DNA from: Bacteroidales bacterium
GTDB lineage: Bacteria; Bacteroidota; Bacteroidia; Bacteroidales; WCHB1-69
Assembly (NCBI GenBank): GCA_016290715.1
Contig: JAEEUY010000118.1
Coordinates: 1 to 9,575 of the forward strand
Direction of reading: 5' to 3'
Length of the DNA: 9,575 nt
The notes under the pieces are model-generated. The model was not told the origin of the DNA and did not search any database. It saw only the letters and a program-made list of their open reading frames with translations. Shown here in pieces: positions 6,764-9,575 of the stretch. Position 1 is the stretch's first letter. Every line of letters begins with the position of its first letter. The position numbers were made by a program, and so were the translations under genes.

Positions 6764-7693
6764 ATGAAATACATATACATTATCAACGGGCGGGCAGACA
6801 AAATACCGCAATATCAGGAACTATACGACCAACTGAAAGAGATTTCTCACCCTTATGAGATTTACACCACTATAGGTGAGGGAGACGCAACACGCTATGT
6901 ACGACTTTACTGTGACCTGCATCCCGAAGAGGAGGTCTGCTTCGTAGCGTGCGGAGGCAACGGCATCATCAACGGCGTAGCCTCGGGTTTGGTCGGTTTC
7001 TCTGAAACAATCAAGCAAGAAATCAAGCAAGGGGCCAAAACGATGGCTATCCTATACATTGGTGGAACCACACAAGACATTCCTATCAACTTTCCTGGCC
7101 GCAACTTTCGCAGTGTGAAAGATATGCTGGCGGGCACCGTAACCCCTGTCGATATTATCAAGGTAAACGACAGTTACTGTCTGAACGTGTGCAATATAGG
7201 CTTCAACTCAAGGGTGGCATCACGAGCCAATGAACTCGTCGCCAAAGGAAAGTCAGCCCATCAAGCTTATACAAGAGGCGTGGCGAATGCCATCCTCACC
7301 AGCCGCTTCAATCGCATCAAGGTGACTGTTGATGGCGAACGTATCTCTATTGGTTATATGGTGCTCTGCACCATCGCCAATGGCCGGCGCGTAGGCGGCG
7401 AATTCAACTGTGCTCCCAATGCTAAGGTTGACGATGGTCTCATCGAAGTATGCCTCTTCCGCGCCATGAGTCTGTTGAGACTCCTGATGCTAATCCCCCT
7501 CTATCGCAAAGGCGAGCACATCGGAAGCAAGCTTGGCAAGGGAAAGGTTATTTACCGACAAGCCCGCGAAGTGGAAGTCAGCAGTAAGGACCTCATTGAT
7601 GTCTATCTCGACGGCGAACAATTGCTTGGATCTCACTTCGAAATGAAGATTTTACATGGAGCACTGCCGCTGAGGTTGCCGCCATTGGTATAG
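6764..7693 (+). CDS. Diacylglycerol-kinase-fold protein with altered GGDGT motif
   Basis: This 309-residue soluble protein has the two-domain layout of the DgkB/YegS/LCB5 lipid and sphingoid kinases: a nucleotide-binding domain (about 1-125) and a beta-sandwich C-terminal domain (about 130-300). Family features kept include NVCNIGF (141-147), NGRRVGGEF (206-214), APNAKVDDGLIEV with Asp-Asp-Gly at 223-225, and LDGE (E285). The signature GGDGT followed by NE(V) is instead GGNGI at 64-68 followed by N70-G71, so Asp, Thr and Glu are all replaced. The second loop, usually G-T-x-N-D-F, reads GTTQDI at 101-106, and the usual GFD is GFN (N148). Length and frame are normal, so this is not an obvious decay product. 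It may be a pseudokinase or have changed substrate or nucleotide use. It is almost certainly co-transcribed with the phosphatase gene 11 bases upstream and shares its raised G+C. Confidence 0.85.
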   Translation: MKYIYIINGRADKIPQYQELYDQLKEISHPYEIYTTIGEGDATRYVRLYCDLHPEEEVCFVACGGNGIINGVASGLVGFSETIKQEIKQGAKTMAILYIGGTTQDIPINFPGRNFRSVKDMLAGTVTPVDIIKVNDSYCLNVCNIGFNSRVASRANELVAKGKSAHQAYTRGVANAILTSRFNRIKVTVDGERISIGYMVLCTIANGRRVGGEFNCAPNAKVDDGLIEVCLFRAMSLLRLLMLIPLYRKGEHIGSKLGKGKVIYRQAREVEVSSKDLIDVYLDGEQLLGSHFEMKILHGALPLRLPPLV

Positions 7694-7741
7694 ACTTGTT
7701 TGATGGATTAGAGTACAACAAAACGATTGCAACGTTAAATA

Positions 7742-7779
7742 CTCATTGATTTAATTCTGCCGATGAGGATAATTTTTTT
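7742..7779 (+). terminator. Possible intrinsic terminator after the kinase-like gene
   Basis: CTCATTG (7742-7748) can pair with CGATGAG (7761-7767), giving a seven-pair stem with one G-T wobble and a 12-base loop. A run of seven Ts follows at 7773-7779, five bases after the stem. The stem is weak and the T-run slightly distant, but the position, about 50 bases after the stop at 7693 and before a new promoter, is what a terminator would need. Confidence 0.4.
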
Positions 7780-7816
7780 AAATTAATTCTCAATCTGACT
7801 CAAGCAACTTTTTTAG

Positions 7817-7824
7817 TACTTTTG
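7817..7824 (+). promoter_or_regulatory. Bacteroidota -7 element upstream of the sugar permease gene
   Basis: TACTTTTG matches TAnnTTTG exactly and lies 24 bases before the ATG at 7849, predicting transcription from about 7830. The expected -33 TTG is not present at standard spacing; the nearest resemblance is TCTG at 7794-7797. The promoter would serve the permease-RidA-phosphoesterase operon. Confidence 0.55.
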
Positions 7825-7848
7825 CGCGTTTAGAAAAAAACATTTTGT

Positions 7849-9105
7849 ATGGAACAAAATAAAAAATACGCATTTAGTCTTTTTGTCATTGGTTCATTGT
7901 TTTTTGTTTTTGGGTTTGTTACTTGGCTTAACAGTATTTTGATGCCGTTTTTGCAAACCACCTGTGAACTAACTACCTTTCAAGCATCATTTGTCCCGTT
8001 TGCTTTTTACATTTCCTATTTTGTTACCGCCATTCCATCCTCATGGCTAATCAAAAAAGTGGGATATACCAATGGCATGATGATTGGTTTGATCACAATG
8101 GCCATAGGCTCCATTCTATTTGTACCGGCGGCGATGAGTAGAAGATTTCTCTTTTTCTTGTGCGGACTATTCGTACAAGGTATCGGACTTTCCATTTTGC
8201 AAACCGCCTCTAACCCATATGCGACCATATTGGGACCAATTGAAACAGCGGCAAGGCGCATAAGCCTCATGGGAATCTGCAATAAAGTGGCAGGAATGAT
8301 TGGTATTTTTGCCATCTATACCGCCCTGTTCTCAGGAATGGAAGAAGAAATCGAACTTCTTCAAAGCTCTGAAGGAATGGCCATTCGAGATTATTTATTG
8401 CAAGACTTATCAGAAAAAATCATTTTCCCATACACTATTATCACAGCCGTATTCATCCTTTTGGTCATCTTTTTAAAAATTGCCAAATTACCTGAAGTTA
8501 CTGCTGAAGAAACCCATCAAGAGACGGAGCATTCCTCCATCTTTTCCTATCCATACTTATGGTTAGGTGTTCTTGCCATTTTCTTTTATGTGGGGGCAGA
8601 AGTCATTTCTATTGATTACCTTGTGAAATATGGGGAATATTGGCATATTCCGATGGTGGTGTCTAAAAACTTCGGGATATATGCATTAATCGCTTTGGTT
8701 GTGGGCTATTTATTAAGTATCCTCATGATACCCCAAATGATATCGCAGCGCAAAGCGCTCATCATGCAAACTTTTCTGGCCATGATTTTACTGAGTGTCG
8801 CACTCAATACACGAGGAATGTTTTCCATCGCTTGTATCATTATGTTGAGTTTCACCCACGCGATTATGTGGCCTGCGATATGGCCGCTATCCATTCGCGA
8901 TTTGGGGAAACATACCGAACTGGGTTCTGCATTATTAGTAATGGCCATCGCAGGGGGCGCTGTCCTCCCCTTAGTTTATGGCAAACTTTCCGACTCTTTC
9001 AACCCCCAATATGCTTATGCACTGCTCTTCGTTTCCTACATTTACATTTTATATTTTGCAACCTCCGGCTATAAAATTAATTCCAATAAAAATAAATTAT
9101 CATGA
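7849..9105 (+). CDS. FucP/GluP-type sugar:H+ symporter (MFS)
   Basis: This 418-residue inner-membrane permease has the usual 12-helix hydrophobicity pattern of the FucP/glucose-galactose (GluP) branch of the major facilitator superfamily. Diagnostic blocks are FGFVTWLNSILMPFLQ (21-36), QTASNPYATILGP (118-130) and ETAARRISLMGICNKVAG (132-149), the last two strongly conserved in GluP and FucP relatives. A long hydrophilic loop around 163-192 precedes helix six. It would import a hexose or related sugar with protons. The specific sugar (glucose, galactose, fucose or an amino sugar) cannot be decided, because no sugar kinase or isomerase gene lies beside it. It follows a -7 promoter element closely and its stop overlaps the start of ridA by four bases (ATGA), implying translational coupling. 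Confidence 0.9.
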   Translation: MEQNKKYAFSLFVIGSLFFVFGFVTWLNSILMPFLQTTCELTTFQASFVPFAFYISYFVTAIPSSWLIKKVGYTNGMMIGLITMAIGSILFVPAAMSRRFLFFLCGLFVQGIGLSILQTASNPYATILGPIETAARRISLMGICNKVAGMIGIFAIYTALFSGMEEEIELLQSSEGMAIRDYLLQDLSEKIIFPYTIITAVFILLVIFLKIAKLPEVTAEETHQETEHSSIFSYPYLWLGVLAIFFYVGAEVISIDYLVKYGEYWHIPMVVSKNFGIYALIALVVGYLLSILMIPQMISQRKALIMQTFLAMILLSVALNTRGMFSIACIIMLSFTHAIMWPAIWPLSIRDLGKHTELGSALLVMAIAGGAVLPLVYGKLSDSFNPQYAYALLFVSYIYILYFATSGYKINSNKNKLS

Positions 9106-9476
9106 AAAAAGTCATCCACACCGAAAAGGCACCTAAAGCGATTGGACCTTACAGTCAAGCTATTGAAGTAAACGGAACCTTGTACATTTCCGGACAAATT
9201 CCAGTAAACCCTGCCACTGGCACCATTCCTGAAACGATTGAAGAACAAACAGAACAAGTGATGAAAAATATTGGGGCTATTCTTGAAGAAGCAGGCTATA
9301 CCTTTGCCAATGTAGTAAAATCCACTTGTTTGTTGAGTGATATGGCGAATTTCAAACCAATGAACGAAGTTTATGCCAAATACTATAGCGAAAACCCACC
9401 CGCACGCGCTGCTTTCGCAGTCAAGGCGCTGCCTATGAATGTTCTTGTTGAAATAGAGACAGTTGCTGTCAAATAA
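9102..9476 (+). CDS. ridA: RidA family enamine/imine deaminase
   Basis: This 124-residue protein is a complete RidA (YjgF/YER057c/UK114) subunit, which forms cytoplasmic trimers. RidA hydrolyses reactive 2-aminoacrylate and related enamines made by PLP enzymes such as threonine/serine dehydratase, releasing ammonia and the keto acid. Active-site features present are GPYSQA (15-20, with Tyr17), the SGQIP strand (30-34), the PPARAAF segment with the carboxylate-binding Arg102, and the VEIE terminus (116-119) holding the conserved glutamate. Length and all family blocks are normal. The ATG overlaps the permease stop by four bases and the stop shares one base with the next start (TAATG), so three genes are tightly coupled. 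Membership of the archetypal RidA subgroup, rather than Rid1-7, is inferred from the retained arginine. Confidence 0.95.
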   Translation: MKKVIHTEKAPKAIGPYSQAIEVNGTLYISGQIPVNPATGTIPETIEEQTEQVMKNIGAILEEAGYTFANVVKSTCLLSDMANFKPMNEVYAKYYSENPPARAAFAVKALPMNVLVEIETVAVK

Positions 9477-9575
9477 TGAAAATTGGCGTAATATCTGATA
9501 CTCACGGATATGTTCATCCCAAAGTCTTCTCTTTTTTTGAAGATTGTGCCGAAATTTGGCATGCAGGAGACATCG
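9476..9575 (+). CDS. YfcE/MJ0936-type metallophosphoesterase (partial, N-terminus only)
   Basis: Only the first 33 residues are visible before the right edge: they start MKIGVISDTHGYVHPKVFSF and end HAGDI. The D-x-H of SDTHG (Asp8, His10) and the GD of HAGDI (Asp32) are the first two metal-binding motifs of the calcineurin-like phosphoesterase superfamily. The very short spacing between them, with Ile-Ser-Asp-Thr-His at the extreme N-terminus, is typical of the small YfcE/MJ0936 phosphodiesterases. The start ATG shares its A with the last base of the ridA stop codon, so translation is probably coupled. The substrate is unknown; members hydrolyse phosphodiesters in vitro. Confidence 0.85.
   Translation, partial: MKIGVISDTHGYVHPKVFSFFEDCAEIWHAGDI

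Noticed and set aside
5637..7693. Possibility that the G+C-rich pair is a mobile element or defence island
   Set aside because: No integrase, transposase, tRNA target, inverted repeats or direct repeats were found at the edges, and neither protein belongs to a known defence family.
8016..8948. Minus-strand open frames inside the sugar permease gene
   Set aside because: They are complements of hydrophobic membrane-helix codons, a common source of spurious antisense frames.

Overview
The window looks like chromosomal DNA of a Bacteroidota bacterium, most likely of the order Bacteroidales. Three upstream regions carry the Bacteroidota -7 promoter element TAnnTTTG. Start codons mostly lack a strong Shine-Dalgarno sequence. 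The protein families (NupG-like and GluP-like permeases, a small outer-membrane beta-barrel, a SpoIIE-type phosphatase) also fit. I cannot name the genus from sequence alone. No tRNA, rRNA, CRISPR array, transposase or other mobile-element gene was seen.

Layout. Positions 1-5319 are all on the minus strand. Read in transcription order they encode an outer-membrane beta-barrel protein (4540-5319), a FAHD1-like fumarylacetoacetate hydrolase family protein (3918-4529), a NupG-like nucleoside/H+ symporter (2514-3884), uracil-DNA glycosylase Ung (1800-2477), a DUF2461 protein (1115-1789) and the N-terminal 367 residues of a polysaccharide flippase that runs off the left edge. Gaps are only 10-36 bases. 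The clearest promoter lies just before the beta-barrel gene, so a single six-gene transcript is plausible.

A 317-base AT-rich gap (5320-5636) holds divergent promoters. To its right, on the plus strand, are a membrane-anchored HAMP plus PP2C (SpoIIE/RsbU) phosphatase (5637-6752) and, 11 bases later, a diacylglycerol-kinase-fold protein (6764-7693). These two genes are clearly richer in G+C than everything around them. The kinase-like protein has lost key residues of the GGDGT signature.

After a possible terminator and a new promoter, positions 7849-9575 carry a second compact plus-strand operon: a FucP/GluP-type sugar permease, RidA and the start of a YfcE-type metallophosphoesterase, joined by 4-base and 1-base overlaps.

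Most of the window is ordinary housekeeping and transport content. The part most worth a second look is the phosphatase/lipid-kinase-like pair: its composition differs from its surroundings, the phosphatase has almost no sensor domain, and the kinase-like partner has a rewritten nucleotide-binding motif.
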